Assembly: GCF_028009165.1 (NCBI RefSeq) | Contig: NW_026611618.1 | Coordinates: forward strand, 248,001 to 312,000 | Reading direction: 5' to 3' | DNA from: Akanthomyces muscarius | Lineage: Eukaryota > Ascomycota > Sordariomycetes > Hypocreales > Cordycipitaceae | DNA: 64,000 nt | Shown: in pieces, positions 1-12,370 of the stretch | How the letters are laid out: the number at the start of each line of letters is the position of its first letter | Numbering within the stretch: position 1 is the first letter of the stretch | Made by a program: the position numbers and the translations under genes | Notes under the pieces: model-generated | Told to the model about the DNA's origin: nothing | The model's database searches: none | The model's input: the letters and a program-made list of their open reading frames with translations, nothing else

Positions 1-3000
1 GTTATTTGGGCCGTCTCGGCAATGGCGCGCACTCTAGAGTCCTCCGAAGCGTATATCAGGGTGGAATCCAAGGCTTCTGCGTTGGCTTTCTCAACGCGAT
101 TGCAGTGGCCAGTTCCGAGCATGATTCCGACCTGGGTGCACACGCTGCTGTCGCACTGCGTCTCGCCGTATGCATTGGAGCCTACGTCGATATAGACGGC
201 AGATATGGGTCTTCAAATGAAGAATATTCCGCGATGGCTATATCATGGAAAGATACAAGCTCTACGGCAAACCCTGCCGTGTCCGGTATAGTAAAGTCGA
301 TTCCTGGTGTAAGTTGACCCTCCAATCTGATGCGCGGAATTTCATCTCGCTAAATTAGAGTCCTTAGGCGTATGTATCAAGTGTCAATGACCGCTCCAGC
401 GTGACCATCACCCTGAAGACCGAGGATGTCGACAAGCTTGTTGAGATGGCTCGGGACAGGAGCCTGCGCATCAAGCTCATTGGCGTGACTGGCCGCTTCC
501 ACAGCACCCACCACCTGCCAGCTGCCAATAAGCTTATGAGTTTCATTTCTCGATCGGACCAGCTGCAGTTTCCGGATGCCACGAAGCTGACAGTTCCCCT
601 CCGAGATACAAAGAATGGGCACGTCATTTCTGCCGGCTCATTGAGTCGTTTTGCGCTCGATAACACGCTTATCAACGTCGCGCAGTGGTCTGCGACTGTG
701 GACGCCTGTCTTGGGCAACTGAAACCGAATGACGTTGTTTCCTACAGCTCTTTCAGCATACCCATGCCAGTCTCTGTATTGAGAAGGCTCGATTTGCGCC
801 CACAGTCACTCTACGGGCCTCCGTCATCCGCCGCGGTTGTCAATGGACCTGGAATGAGTACACTGGGGATGAATGACCGTACGACGCAAGACAGTCAGTA
901 CAACGACGATACAAGTGCAAGCAGCCCGACTGAGTCTCTAGACCTGTCGCAATACCCACCCCATTCCATCGCAATCGTCGGCATGGCGAGTCGCTTTCCT
1001 GGCGCGGATTCAGTCGATGAGCTGTGGGATCTGCTCATGGCCGGCCGGTCCACTGTCGAACCTGCTCCTGTTGAACGGCTTGGCCTCTCTCAAACTGGTG
1101 CCTACGCCGACATGAAGTGGTGGGGAAATTTCCTCAAGGACCCGACAGCCTTTGATCACAAATTCTTCAAAAAGTCACCCCGTGAGGCTGTAGCGTGGGA
1201 CCCTCAACAGCGCATCCTGCTCGAAGTCATTTACGAGGCGCTTGAGTCTTCTGGCTATTTCGGTATTTCCAAGGAGGCCAAGCCAGACGATTACGGCTGC
1301 TACATTGGCGCCGTTATGAACAACTACTACGACAACCTGTCCTGTCACACTGGTACTGCATATGCGACTGTCGGAACGTCGCGCTGCTATCTTAGCGGCT
1401 GCATGAGCCACTATTTCGGGTGGACTGGCCCGTCTCTGACAATAGATACAGCCTGTTCATCCTCTCTCGTTGCCATCAACTCGGCGTGTCGCGCTATTTG
1501 GTCTGGTGAATGCTCTCGGGCTGTTGCTGGCGGAACCAACGTCATTTCTAGCCCCTTTGACTACCAAAACCTAAGCGCTGCCGGCTTTCTCAGCCCATCT
1601 GGTCAATGCAAACCCTTTGACGCGGACGCGGATGGTTACTGCAGAGGTGAAGGTGTGGCCGCAGTCGTCTTGAAGCCTCTGAAGGACGCTATTAAAGAGA
1701 AGGATGATATCATTGGCGTCATTGTGGGTTCCGCCGCCAATCAAAACCAGAACTTGAGTCAAATCACAGCACCATATTCTCCCTCCCAGGTCGATCTCTA
1801 TAACAAGGTCATGAAGCTTGGCGCGGTGAAGCCGGAAGCTGTATCCTATGTTGAGGCCCATGGAACCGGAAGTAAGCAAACGTCATCATCACCTGAGCCC
1901 CTCCCACCTCTCCTTCGCTACCAGGCACCGCAAAAAGATAGCTGTGCTAACGTATTAATCTAGCTGGCGTTGGTGACCCCATCGAGGTGCGAAGCATCCG
2001 CGATGCCTTCGGCGGGCCCGATCGTGATTCCGTTCTTCATTTTTCGTCCATCAAAGGAAACATTGGCCACACTGAAGCTACAGCCGGTGTTGCTGGTCTC
2101 ATCAAGGTACTTCTCATGATGAGATACAGGCAGATACCCGGTCAAGCTAGCCACAGTAGCTTAAACCCAAAGTTACCGGCGTTTGGCGAGCATCGAATGC
2201 AGATTCCCCGATGCACCATTCCATGGGAAGCTTCGTCCCTATTGGCATGCGTCAATAGCTACGGTGCAGCGGGAAGCAACTCTGCGATAATGGTGCGAGA
2301 AGGGCCTGCTGTTGGGCCATCGATGGCACCTGAGCCATTGTCAACCTACCCAGTCTTCATCTCTGCTGGATCTAAGACTAGCCTTGTTAATTATTGCGTC
2401 AAGCTCCTCCAGTGGCTGAACGATCTGAGTGCAACAGAGCGATCAAAGGACCTTGCTGCAATTCTGTTTAATCTTGCAGATAGGGGTAACCATCAGCTAC
2501 CGCACATCTTCACCGCCTCTGTTCAAAACGTTGCGGATCTCAAAGTCCAGCTTCAGTCTGCTGTAGGCGGCGCTGATAAAACAATGGTTCCCAAAAATCG
2601 GAAGCCCGCGATTGTTGTTTTTGGCGGCCAAGACAGTGAATTCATCGGCCTCTCCCAGGCTGTTTACAAGTCTTCGACAGTCTTCCGGGCGCGCTTGGAC
2701 TCAGTCAATGACCTCCTCGTATCTGCTGGCCTCGAAAGTTTCTACCCGTTCATTTTCGAGACTAAGCCTGTGAAGAGTCTAGTGAGGCTCCATTCAGCAC
2801 TCTTCGCAGCCCAATATGCCTCTGCCATGGCCTGGATCGATAGTGGGCTTGAAATCAGTGCAGTTGTTGGACACAGTTTTGGCCAGCTTACAGCATTGTG
2901 CATCTCTGGAGTACTTTCCCTTGCGGATGCTTTGAAGCTGGTTACAGGCAGAGCATCAATAATGCAAAAGCACTGGGGTCGCGAACCAGGATCCATGCTG

Positions 3001-6000
3001 CTGTTGCAGGACAAGCGCGAAACTGTTTCTGAACTTCTCTCCGATCTCAAATCCCAATACGGCAATGCGCATGTTGAAATTGCATGTTTCAATGGACCGA
3101 ATAGTCATGTCGTTGTTGGATCTTCCGAGGCAATTGGTAACTTGCAACATTACGTATCGACCCATCGAAACTCGATTCGCATGAAGAAACTCAACGTGAC
3201 TCATGGATTCCACTCTCAATTTACTGAGCCAATGCTCCCACACCTAGATGCGTTGGCGAGACAGCTAGAATGGAAGGAGCCGAAGATTCACCTCGAAACA
3301 ACTGATGAGCATGGCAGTGTTACGGCACCCAAGTACGACATTGCATCCAAACACACGAGACAGCCAGTATTTTTCGGCCGGGCTATTGAAAGGCTGGCAG
3401 AGAGATTCTCATCATGTACTTGGATAGAAGCGGGCCGAGGCTCCTCTGTCTTGACAATGGCCAAAAATTCTGTGCCAGATTCGCGATTGCATTCCTTTCA
3501 CTCCCCGCAGCTGGCTTCCGTAACTGCGCAGCATTCCCTTGCAAACTGTACGGTCGATCTGTGGAAAGATGGTCATGCTACTCAATTTTGGCCTTTCAAC
3601 AGAGTCCAGAAATCGCAATACGCATTTATCAGCCTACCTCCAATTCAATTTGACAAAACTCGTCACTGGCTCGGATTTACAGCAAGACACGATGCGGCGC
3701 CTGATAATCAGGCCGGAGCTGCGGAAGTCGAAGAATTGGAGAAGCTCCTTTCTTTCACCCATTTCCAAGACGGCTCAAAATCCAATGCAGTGTTCCAGAT
3801 TAACCCAAAGTCTGATCGTTTTCAGGGAATGGTTGGTGGCCATGTCATGGCAGGCGAAGGCCTCGCGCCTGCGTCCTTGTACTTTGAGGTTGTCTCCCGC
3901 GCCGCTCTGTTACTGCAGGGCAAAGACGCAGTACAGTCATACGTACCAACTGTGAAAAATCTGACAATGAGATCTCCAATCGGCAAGTCCACCACTAAGA
4001 GTATCGTCCTCCTCTTGAGAAAGCTCGACGGGCCCATCCCGTCTTGGTCGTTCTCCATCACGACGCGAGAAATTGAGAACAGCAAGGCAGAGCCTTTTGA
4101 GCACTCAGTCGGCACAGTTCATCTCAAGAGGCGAGACGACACTGAGGCAGCGCGGGAGTTTGCTCGCTTCCAAACTTTGACCGGCCACACCCGTTGGGAA
4201 GGCTTGATGAGCCATCCCGAGGCAGAGAAGATGCGAGGCAGCCACATATACCGCGCATTCAATACCGTCGTATATTATGGCGAACTGTTTAGAGGCATCA
4301 AAGACGTGGCCTGCGTGGACTGGGAAGCTGCCGGCAAGGTGCAAGTTCAGCTACCCCGGAAAGACCCTGCTGACCAGCGTCTCTGCGACACGCCAATGAC
4401 GGACAGCTTCATGCAATTCGCCGGTTTTCTCGTCAACTACTTCAACAACCCTAGCATGGACGACGTATTTGTCTGCGGCAAGATTGACCACATTGAGATT
4501 GGCGGCGACTTTGACCCCGATGCCGGCGAGTGGCTAATCTACTCCAACATGAGCGAGGGTGGCGAGACGGATGCCTCTTCTGATGTGTACATCTTCGAGG
4601 CAAGAAGCAAGAAACTGGTCATGATTGCCTTTGGATTTCGATTTTCAAAGATGCAGCAGAGCCTGCTGGGTCGTATGCTCAAGAGCGTCAACAAGGCCAA
4701 AGCAACCGTCAGACAGCCCGCCGCGGCAGCCGTGGAGCGTCTACCCGCGTCTGACCCAACTTCATTCATCGTGGAGCAAGCAATAGCTCCGAAACCCAAG
4801 TCGTTGTACGTCGGAAAGCGCCAGGACGTGCATCAGATTTTGTCCAACATCACCGACGTGCTGCTCGACCAGCTCACAGACGACTCAACCCTGGATGATC
4901 TGGGGGTGGACTCACTAATGGCCACTGAGGTTCTGAATGATATAAGGGCAGCCCTTGGCATCACCATCGATCTCTCAAGCTTTTTGTTCTTCCCGAATGT
5001 TCGCACCATAGTGCAGCATATCGATGAGAAGCTTGGTCTAGCTACTGGGGGAGCTGCTAGTGAAACAAGCCATGATTCAGGAGTTTTGGACATGGGTGAG
5101 ATGCAGCCTCACGAAAAACGCATCGAAACCTCCCCAGAGTCAGTCAAGACGGCTATATCAGATGCAGCTCCCGAGAGCGAGCTAGCTCTACCCTCAGCAA
5201 GGGAGGCTTTTGAAGCAGTGCGTCTCCACTACGACAAGCTGGCCCAGACGACAGGTGCCGCCGGCTTTTGGGAGAATGCGTATCCAGAACAAGCTAGGCT
5301 GGTTATTGCTTATGTCATTGAAGCCTTTGCCGACTTGGGATGCGATGTTCGAACGCTTCAAGCCGGGAATCCAGTACCGCAGATAACGGCACTCAGCAAG
5401 CACGCCCAGCTTGTTCAGCAATTATACCGCGTCCTTGAAGACGGAGAGGTTGTGACAAAATCTGGAGACGGGAAAATCTTTTCTCGAACCAGCAAGACTG
5501 TTGAGAATGTCACTGCTGAGTCGATTTACCACGAGATGATTGATCTATATCCACAGCATGCGACCATAAATAAGCTCGTCCGAGCAGTAGGTTCCGAGCT
5601 TGCGGCGTGTCTCCGTGGAAGCAAAGACGGCATACAAGTTTTGTTTGGCGATCGCGAAGCCAAGAAGCTGCTTGAGGACATGTACGAGTTTTCTCCTCTG
5701 CTACGAACTCCGACTCTTGTTCTGGGCGACTTCTTGGCAGAGGCTCTCTCCAAGACCACCGGCAACGGAAAGCTTCGACTGTTGGAGATTGGCGCCGGGA
5801 CAGGCGGCACGACCCGGTACATTGTCGATCTATTACAGACGCTAGGGGTAGACTATGAGTATGTCTACACGGACCTCAGCTCTTCACTTGTCAATACGGC
5901 CGCGAAGAGGATGAAGGGCACTCCTGGCCTGCTGTTCGAGGTCCTGGACATTGAAATGCCGCCCCAGCCCCGGCTTCAAGGGGCTTACCACTTCATCATT

Positions 6001-7436
6001 GCGACCAACTGCATCCATGCGACGAGAGACCTGGAGGCCTCGCTGCGGCACGTCAGGCAGATGCTGCGCCCCGACGGTGCTCTGACGCTGATTGAAATCA
6101 CAAAGAACATGTACTGGCTTGACATTGTCGTCGGCCTCCTAGAAGGGTGGTGGCTGTTTGAAGACGGCAGGAGCCATGCCCTGGTCAACGAAAAGCACTG
6201 GGAGAGGAGCATGAAGGCTGCAGGCTTCCGGGAGGTTGCTTGGAGCGACGGCGCAACGCCGGAGTCCAAGACGGTCCGGGTTGTGGCGGCGTTCCTCGAC
6301 GGTCCGGCCAAGGAGACAGCCGAAAAGCCAGTCAAGGCCGCCATGGAAACGTTTGTCTACAAAGAGGTGGGTGGCCTCGAGATCCAAGCCGACGTCTATT
6401 ATCCAACAGAGAGCGCGCGGTTCACAGGCCAGAAAATGCCAGTCGGTAAGTGTTGCAACTGCATATAGGCATCATCGGACTTGATCATTCCAAGTACTGA
6501 CAACGGATAGCTTTGATGATTCACGGAGGCAGCCACATGATTTTCAGCAGAAAGGACACAAGACCTGCTCAGACGCGGCTTTTGCTATCCAAGGGCTTCC
6601 TACCCGTCAGCGTCGACTATCGCCTGTGCCCAGAGGTGTCGTTGTCACAGGGCGCCATGGTGGATGTGTGCGACGCTCTTGACTGGTGCGGCAGCCAGCT
6701 GCCGGCTATTGTGTGGCGACACTTTGGCCTGCGCATTGACGGGCAGAACGTCGTCGTCGTGGGTTGGTCCTCTGGCGGACAGCTCGCCATGTCTCTGGGC
6801 TGGACAGCACCGTCGCGCGGGCTCAAACCCCCGTCCGCCGCCTTGGTCTTTTACGCGCCGACCGACTACGAAGACGAATGGTGGCGCAACCCCATTCACC
6901 CCAACGGCGCCCCATACCGCGGGCAGGAGTACGATATATTGGAGAGCGTGCAGGAGAAGCCCATCACGGGCTACAGCATCGTGGGCGCGTGGGAGGAGCC
7001 CATCTCCGACCCCAACAGCATCAACGATCCGCGGTGCCGCCTCATTCTGCACATCAACTGGAAGGCCCAGACACTGCCCGTCATTCTCAACGGCCTCCCC
7101 AGCAAAACAGGGGCAGCCACGGAGCATTCCGAAGTGGCAGATTGGGGTGCGCTCCCGCAGCCATCACTAGATGTCGTACAGGCTGCCAGCCCGCGAGCGC
7201 ACATAAGGGGCGGCACGTACAGCGTGCCGACGTTCTTTGTCCATGGAACGGCGGATGACCTCATTCCGTGGCAGCAGACTCAAGAAACGCACCGCGCCAT
7301 GATGGAGCAGGGTCTGGAAACAGGCTTGGAGCTGCTGGATGCGGCGCCGCACATTTGCGACTTGAGCAGCGACCCGGGCTCAGATGGTTGGCAAGCAACA
7401 CTGAAGGGTTACGATTTTATCTGCTCGCGGGTTTAG
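1..7436 (+). CDS. Non-reducing polyketide synthase, SAT-KS-AT-PT-ACP-CMeT-esterase (5' partial)
   Basis: Builds an aromatic, C-methylated polyketide from acetyl- and malonyl-CoA with SAM. Four exons (<3-308, 368-1871, 1964-6445, 6511-7436) join in frame to 2405 residues; roughly 100 N-terminal residues lie left of the window. Order: SAT with its GFCVG cysteine near nt 78; KS from nt 967 with DTACSSS (about 1447) and HGTG restored across intron 2; AT with GHSFG (2869); product template with the GHVMAGEGL histidine (3838) and the DTPMTDSF aspartate (about 4390); one ACP with GVDSL (4905); methyltransferase with EIGAGTGG (5788); and an alpha/beta-hydrolase with HGGSH, GWSSGG (6763) and a late His. 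Introns carry GCTAAC or CTGAC branch points. This order is known from synthases of methylorsellinic-type acids such as AusA and MpaC. The exact product is inference; the neighbouring exporter and regulator suggest a cluster extending left. Confidence 0.97.
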
Positions 7437-7745
7437 ACTGAGTTAGATATGGGTGCTACATGAAATTGCTTTTTGAATTAGCTCAAGTACTCGTTACATT
7501 TGCTCCTCTTTTGTTTGAATATACGTCATTCTACAACGCAATTATCCACGTGATTGATTCCTAAAATAAACTAACATCAATTAAAAAATAGCCTTTTCAG
7601 GCCACAAGCCAGAGTCTGATAGTAATGTAAACCGCAAAGTAAAATAGTAAAGTAAGGTAGCAAAGCAAGAATAATGTTTTAGTGGTGGGGTATAGGGTAG
7701 GGCTGATCTCGCAGAGACCCGATCGGCGACTAGGTCAAGAATGCC
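7437..7745. other. Convergent intergenic gap between the PKS and the MFS transporter
   Basis: AT-rich 3' sequence shared by two converging genes. No open frame or RNA gene is seen; it should hold both polyadenylation regions. Confidence 0.7.
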
Positions 7746-9146
7746 TCAAACTTTGACCTTGACAGCAACGCCAGCTTTCATCACTCGCACAACCAGGATG
7801 ATAAGACCACCAAGAATCGCAGCAACTCCTCCATAAACCCAGATGGCGGTCCAATCCAGCGGTTGAGTGCGGCCGAGAATGGCACCACCGCTGGGCCCAC
7901 CGATCAAGAGTCCAAAGCCAGCGATCGCAAAACCTTGTCCAACACGCGTACCAATCATGGACTTGTTTTCCGTCAACATGCGGAAACAGACGGGAGGTAG
8001 CGCCACGACAACGCCGCTAAGAAAACCGGTAAAAATCGCCTCGACAATGATACCTGCCTTGTTCTGCACCGCCAGCATGCAAATGACACATATGCCGAGA
8101 CACACTGTAATGGGTGCCATTGTATTGAAGACGCCAATTCGGTCGGACAGGGCGTTGGGGGCGATTCGACCCAGGACAGACGCGGCGTTGAAGATGGCAA
8201 CCATGTAAAATGCAAGCGAAGTGTCGGTGAAGCCGCGGTTTTGAGGGTAGAATGAAATGTAAAAAATAAGAACTGCATTTCCAATGAAGACAACGAGCAG
8301 TCCAAGAGTAAAAACCATGAAGGGCGGATCCTGAAATGCTGACCAGTCAATCAAGGCGCGAGGCTTGGGTGCACGAACGCGCATGCGCATGGTCGAGAGC
8401 GGGAGAGCAAAGGCGGCGAGGGCGATGAAACCGATGATGCGCACAGCCCAAGGAAACCCGACCTCGGGAATGAGACGATTGAGGGCAATGGGATAGATGA
8501 CGCCCCCCAAGGATGAGCCAGACGAAGCGATGCCAATGGCCAGGCCGATTCGGGTGGAAAAATACGTCGGAAGCAGTGACACGGTTGGCGTGAAGAGCAG
8601 TCCAGCGCCAATGCCGATGCAAAAGGCCTGCGCAAGTACCACCTGCCAGAACTCGGTACAGAGAGAGAGCATCATGAAGCCAAACACGATCAAGAAGCTT
8701 CCGGTGACGAGGAGCAGGCGGAGATAGCCCCGGTCGTATATAGGCCCAGCGATGAGCCCGGCGAACTGCAAGAGGAAACATTGGATGGATCCGATCCAGG
8801 AGATGTCGGAAGACGACTGCTGAAAGAGGACACCGGACTCGTAGTATGTCTGGAACACAGCAAACGTGTTGATCATGCCCCAAGTGTTGAAGAAGAGCAT
8901 GAATCCCGCCGCGACCTGGAGCCAGGCGACGAGGCCTCCGTTAGGAGGGGGGCTGGGCGCTCCAGCAGCAGAGGGTGTCGCGAGATTCATCCCGAGGTCG
9001 GGTTGCTTCTCGGGGCTATCGTCGGCGTTTGCCATGTCGGACTGCTTCTTGTTGCCATCCTGGGTGAATGTGTTGCTGCTCGAACGGCCCAAAGACGGTG
9101 GCGCGCCTGGGCTCGGCTCGTGTGCCGCATCGCCAATAGTGGCCAT
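7746..9146 (-). CDS. MFS transporter, monocarboxylate-transporter-like
   Basis: Intronless 466-residue membrane protein. The first in-frame ATG is at 9146; the frame stays open to 9371 but only from a TTG codon, so the ATG is used. A hydrophilic N-tail of about 75 residues rich in Ser, Pro and Asp precedes about twelve hydrophobic segments, starting with GGLVAWLQVAAGFMLFFNTWG, which is typical of the fungal MCT-like branch of the major facilitator superfamily. A DRGY loop after TM2 and YSSSG-like helix-packing segments (GIASSGSSLGG) fit the family. It lies tail-to-tail with the PKS and head-to-head with the Zn2Cys6 regulator, so export of the polyketide or uptake of a carboxylate precursor is a reasonable inference. 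Substrate cannot be read from sequence. Confidence 0.93.
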   Translation of the reverse strand: MATIGDAAHEPSPGAPPSLGRSSSNTFTQDGNKKQSDMANADDSPEKQPDLGMNLATPSAAGAPSPPPNGGLVAWLQVAAGFMLFFNTWGMINTFAVFQTYYESGVLFQQSSSDISWIGSIQCFLLQFAGLIAGPIYDRGYLRLLLVTGSFLIVFGFMMLSLCTEFWQVVLAQAFCIGIGAGLLFTPTVSLLPTYFSTRIGLAIGIASSGSSLGGVIYPIALNRLIPEVGFPWAVRIIGFIALAAFALPLSTMRMRVRAPKPRALIDWSAFQDPPFMVFTLGLLVVFIGNAVLIFYISFYPQNRGFTDTSLAFYMVAIFNAASVLGRIAPNALSDRIGVFNTMAPITVCLGICVICMLAVQNKAGIIVEAIFTGFLSGVVVALPPVCFRMLTENKSMIGTRVGQGFAIAGFGLLIGGPSGGAILGRTQPLDWTAIWVYGGVAAILGGLIILVVRVMKAGVAVKVKV

Positions 9147-9771
9147 GTCAGCGGCAGAATGTGTGGATTCGTGAGGCTGAGAGTGTTGGACAGGTGCTTG
9201 CTTGCAATACGGGTTTGCTTCTGGTAGCGTGAAAGACGTGGGCTTGCGTTGGTGTAAGCGGCGATGTTTTGTACTCGGGACGAGATCGAAAGACGATGGA
9301 CGGTTGCGAGGGGGACCGATGCGAGGGTCCGATTTCAAATCAGATTCAGACTCAGAGCTCCTGATTCCCAATCAAATCAGAATGCAAACATCATTTTTTT
9401 TCTCCGTGGCAGGCGACGAGAAATGCTGAATCGCCCGTTTGGCTGGGGAAAGCCTGCCGTGAGTCCACCGACGGCGGCGGAAGAGCAGCCGGTACTTGTG
9501 TTTTCAGCAGCAGCCCCTAGAAAGTGGTGTACCATCTGGACCCACCCCCATCTTTTTTGTTTACTCCGCCGTTGCGGCGGAGCTGAACTGTGGCCTGTGC
9601 GCAAGGCTCCAAGGCACGCACCTTAGCCAGGAAACGGCATTCATCTTAGAGGCCGAGCGACAGCGCCGGTTTGCAAATCCCAACCCAAGCAAATGATGGA
9701 ACCGCCGACCTTCGGACATGGTGTCATAGACGGCACACGCCAGCATTCCCAGTACTACCTCGTTTCGCATT
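9147..9771. promoter_or_regulatory. Divergent promoter between the MFS transporter and the Zn2Cys6 regulator
   Basis: 625 bp between two start codons facing away from each other. It contains several CCG/CGG triplets, including a perfect inverted repeat at 9564-9582 and a CCGACGGCGGCGG run near 9469, which are the half-site types bound by Zn2Cys6 proteins. Shared control of the two genes is inferred. Confidence 0.6.
9564..9582. promoter_or_regulatory. Perfect inverted repeat, candidate Zn2Cys6 binding site
   Basis: CTCCGCC, five-base spacer GTTGC, then GGCGGAG: a perfect 7-bp inverted repeat whose arms contain CCG and CGG. Zn2Cys6 dimers bind paired CGG triplets at fixed spacing. It lies about 190 bp before the regulator start and about 420 bp before the transporter start. 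Function is inferred. Confidence 0.45.
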
Positions 9772-12106
9772 ATGGAGCAAGTCATGGATGAAGACACTGC
9801 AACAACTGCAACGCCTGCAACGCCTACAACCCCCAACCCACCAGTCACTGCCACACGACGAAAGCTTCGCAAGGGCACAAGGTCTTGCTGGGCTTGCAAA
9901 CACCGCAAGACCAGCTGCGTCTTCGTCTCCCCCCAAGATTCCGCATGCAAGGGCTGCCTACGCCGACGCCTGCCGTGCATCAGCCAGGACGTGCCTGAAG
10001 AGGAAGCCATCGCGGCCGCCGGCGGAACTCGAGACCTCAACGCCCGACTTGCCCGCGTCGAGGATCTCATGAGAATCGTCCTTGCCAAAACCCACGATGC
10101 CACCATCAACCATGAGGAGCGTGCGCCAAGGCACACTTTGCGACTGTCCAATCCCAGTTCCAATCCCATCAAGGCCGCGCCAACTTCAACCAGCGCCTCG
10201 CCCTCTCACCCCATCCCTCCAACATCGACAAAGGTTAGCCCAAGCAATTCCCCCGGCTTGACCGCAATTCTTCGGGCTCCGGCTAACATGCTTGTAGCGG
10301 TCTCAGCAGGAGACTGCGCCGCTCGAGTCGGCTCTACTCCCACGTGATCAGCAAGCTGTGCCGGATCGACCTCGGCCTCCAACCAGAGTCGAAGCCATTG
10401 CTCAGCGAAACCTTTTTGCCGCATTTCCATGCACCCAAGATGCTCAGCTTCTACTCCAAGAGGCTGCAGAACCATCATTCTATGCTAATCTCGTTTGCAC
10501 ACAGCCGCACAGCAGATTGACACGCCAATCTCTCGCACAAAAACCGCCCCCAGCACTAAAGTTTCCCACCAGAGATGCCCATCCAGTCATTGTTGCCAGG
10601 CTCATGCTCACATTCGCCATTACGCTTCAATGTCCCTGTGCGGAAAGATTGCGCGGTCTCTCCGAACCGCACCATGAGCTCATTCAACGCCTCACAGCGG
10701 CCGCGAGCACGTGGGTGACCACCCCGTCAGAGATGCACGATACCCTTGAGAGCCTGATATGCGTCATGCTGGAAGGTGTGGTAGAAGCTAATCGGGGTAA
10801 TCTCCGCCGCGCTTGGGCTGTTAATCGACGGGCAATGACGATTGCACAACTGATGGGACTTCACCGCTCTCACACGCCACTTCTAAAACGCATCGACCCT
10901 ACACTAGACGCAAGTCCAAAGTCCATGTGGTTTCGCATCGTATACATCGACCGCCACCTCGGTATTCTGCTCAATTTGCCCCAGGGGACGACGGAGAACA
11001 TCATGACTTCCACGCCCACTCTTTTGGATGAGTCTCCCCTTGGCCGCTTCGAACGACTGCTTACGGCTGTGGCGGCCCGTATCATTGACCGCAATCAGGG
11101 CTTCACTGCAACAAGCGTCTCGCTTACACGTTCTATCGACTCGGAACTTATCCAAGCGTCGGACAGCATGCCGCCAAGCTTTTGGCGTCCTGTGGACTTC
11201 CACGGGCTCATCCCTGGCTCATTAGATGCCCTCCTGGAGACACTCCGTGTAGCTGCCCAAGTCTACTATTACGGGCTTCTGATTCAACTGCACCTACCCC
11301 ATCTACTTCACAATCAAGCTCGTAACGACGACGACGGATATTCCAGGATAGCATGCGTCAGTGCCGCCCGGGAAATTGTCACGCGCTTCACCTCACATCG
11401 CAGCTTTAACCTGGTATCATCCTGCTCGCGACCTGTCGACTTTTTCGCTCTGCTGGCATCAATTACCCTCCTACTCGCGCACATTGACGCGCATCATCGC
11501 AGCAGGCCAAGGAATATTCTAGCTCACCAGCGCCAAAGCGACCGCACCCTGCTGGAACAAGCCCTTGAGAGAATGGACCTGCTCAGTAATATCAATAAGG
11601 ACATGATAGGCGAGAAGAGCGCCTCCGCGATCCGGCGACTGCTTGCCATTGAGACGGAAGCCGCGCATGGCATTGACTATATTGCCACCGCAACACCAGG
11701 AGATGACGGTCGAGACTCCAACGACACGGATGAATATGGCAACGCTTGCTTTCGCTTGCAGATTCCGTATCTTGGGATTATAAAGATCGCATGCCATAAC
11801 TCCGTTTCGAAAGACCCCTGGGCTACGCCTGTTTACCCACCAGCGCCCCCTCAACCTACCATGACGGACCTATCGGATGCGTCACAAAGTTCGTCGAAAT
11901 TTGGTGTTCATACCAGCAGTACAGGCGATGTCCAGATGGTGACCCCAGCTCACGATGTGCTGTACGGCTCTGCAGCTCAGCCTTCGCAGCCAGAAGTGTT
12001 TGCAGACTTCCCTGGCATCACGGCCGACATTGAGAACTGGACCTTTCAAGGTATCGATGTGGCTTTTTTTAATAGCTTGGTTGGGGAAACCCCGGACCTA
12101 TGCTAG
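9772..12106 (+). CDS. Zn2Cys6 transcription factor with fungal-specific TF domain
   Basis: Two exons (9772-10233, 10298-12106) give 756 residues. The 64-nt intron has a GTTAGC donor, GCTAAC branch and TAG acceptor, and joins in phase 0. The zinc cluster is at residues 39-69 (Cys 39, 42, 49, 59, 62, 69; spacing 2-6-9-2-6) with the usual basic stretch HRK and RRR. The middle domain has the family hallmark at about residues 364-385 (RIVYIDRHLGILLNLPQG). The C-terminus ends in WTFQGIDVAFFNSL, a tail common in this class and likely an activation segment. The divergent transporter and nearby PKS make it the likely pathway regulator (inference). The gene ends about 220 bp before the left terminus of the RIP-mutated element, so it marks the right edge of the locus. 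Confidence 0.93.
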
Positions 12107-12324
12107 ACGGTTATTACTTACCTAGATTCGATAGTCTCAGCGTCCACTCCATTAAAATCAATTTCAATTTCCACAACTTTTATGAAAATAGTATAGACGA
12201 AGGCGGATCAAGTGTCCCTCTTTTGTTAATTAGGGATAACAGTGACAGCTTGTTCTGGCGTGCGCTGCGGCGGGGCGCTAGCTCCATTAAAGGTACCACG
12301 GTTGTACCTTCTGGTTCTCAAAGT

Positions 12325-12370
12325 ACTAACGTCGGCCACCCACTTCTTAGCCCTACCCACATCTCGGCGC
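12325..12370 (+). repeat. Left terminal inverted repeat
   Basis: 46 bp identical, in inverted orientation, to 21384-21429. The arm keeps several CpA dinucleotides and normal GC content, unlike the DNA just inside it. Confidence 0.85.

Noticed and set aside
7746..9371. Longer N-terminus for the MFS transporter up to 9371
   Set aside because: The extension begins only with TTG; the first ATG is at 9146 and the extra residues are low-complexity.
9561..10172. 203-codon minus-strand frame over the regulator start
   Set aside because: Overlaps the Zn2Cys6 domain on the other strand and has no features of its own.
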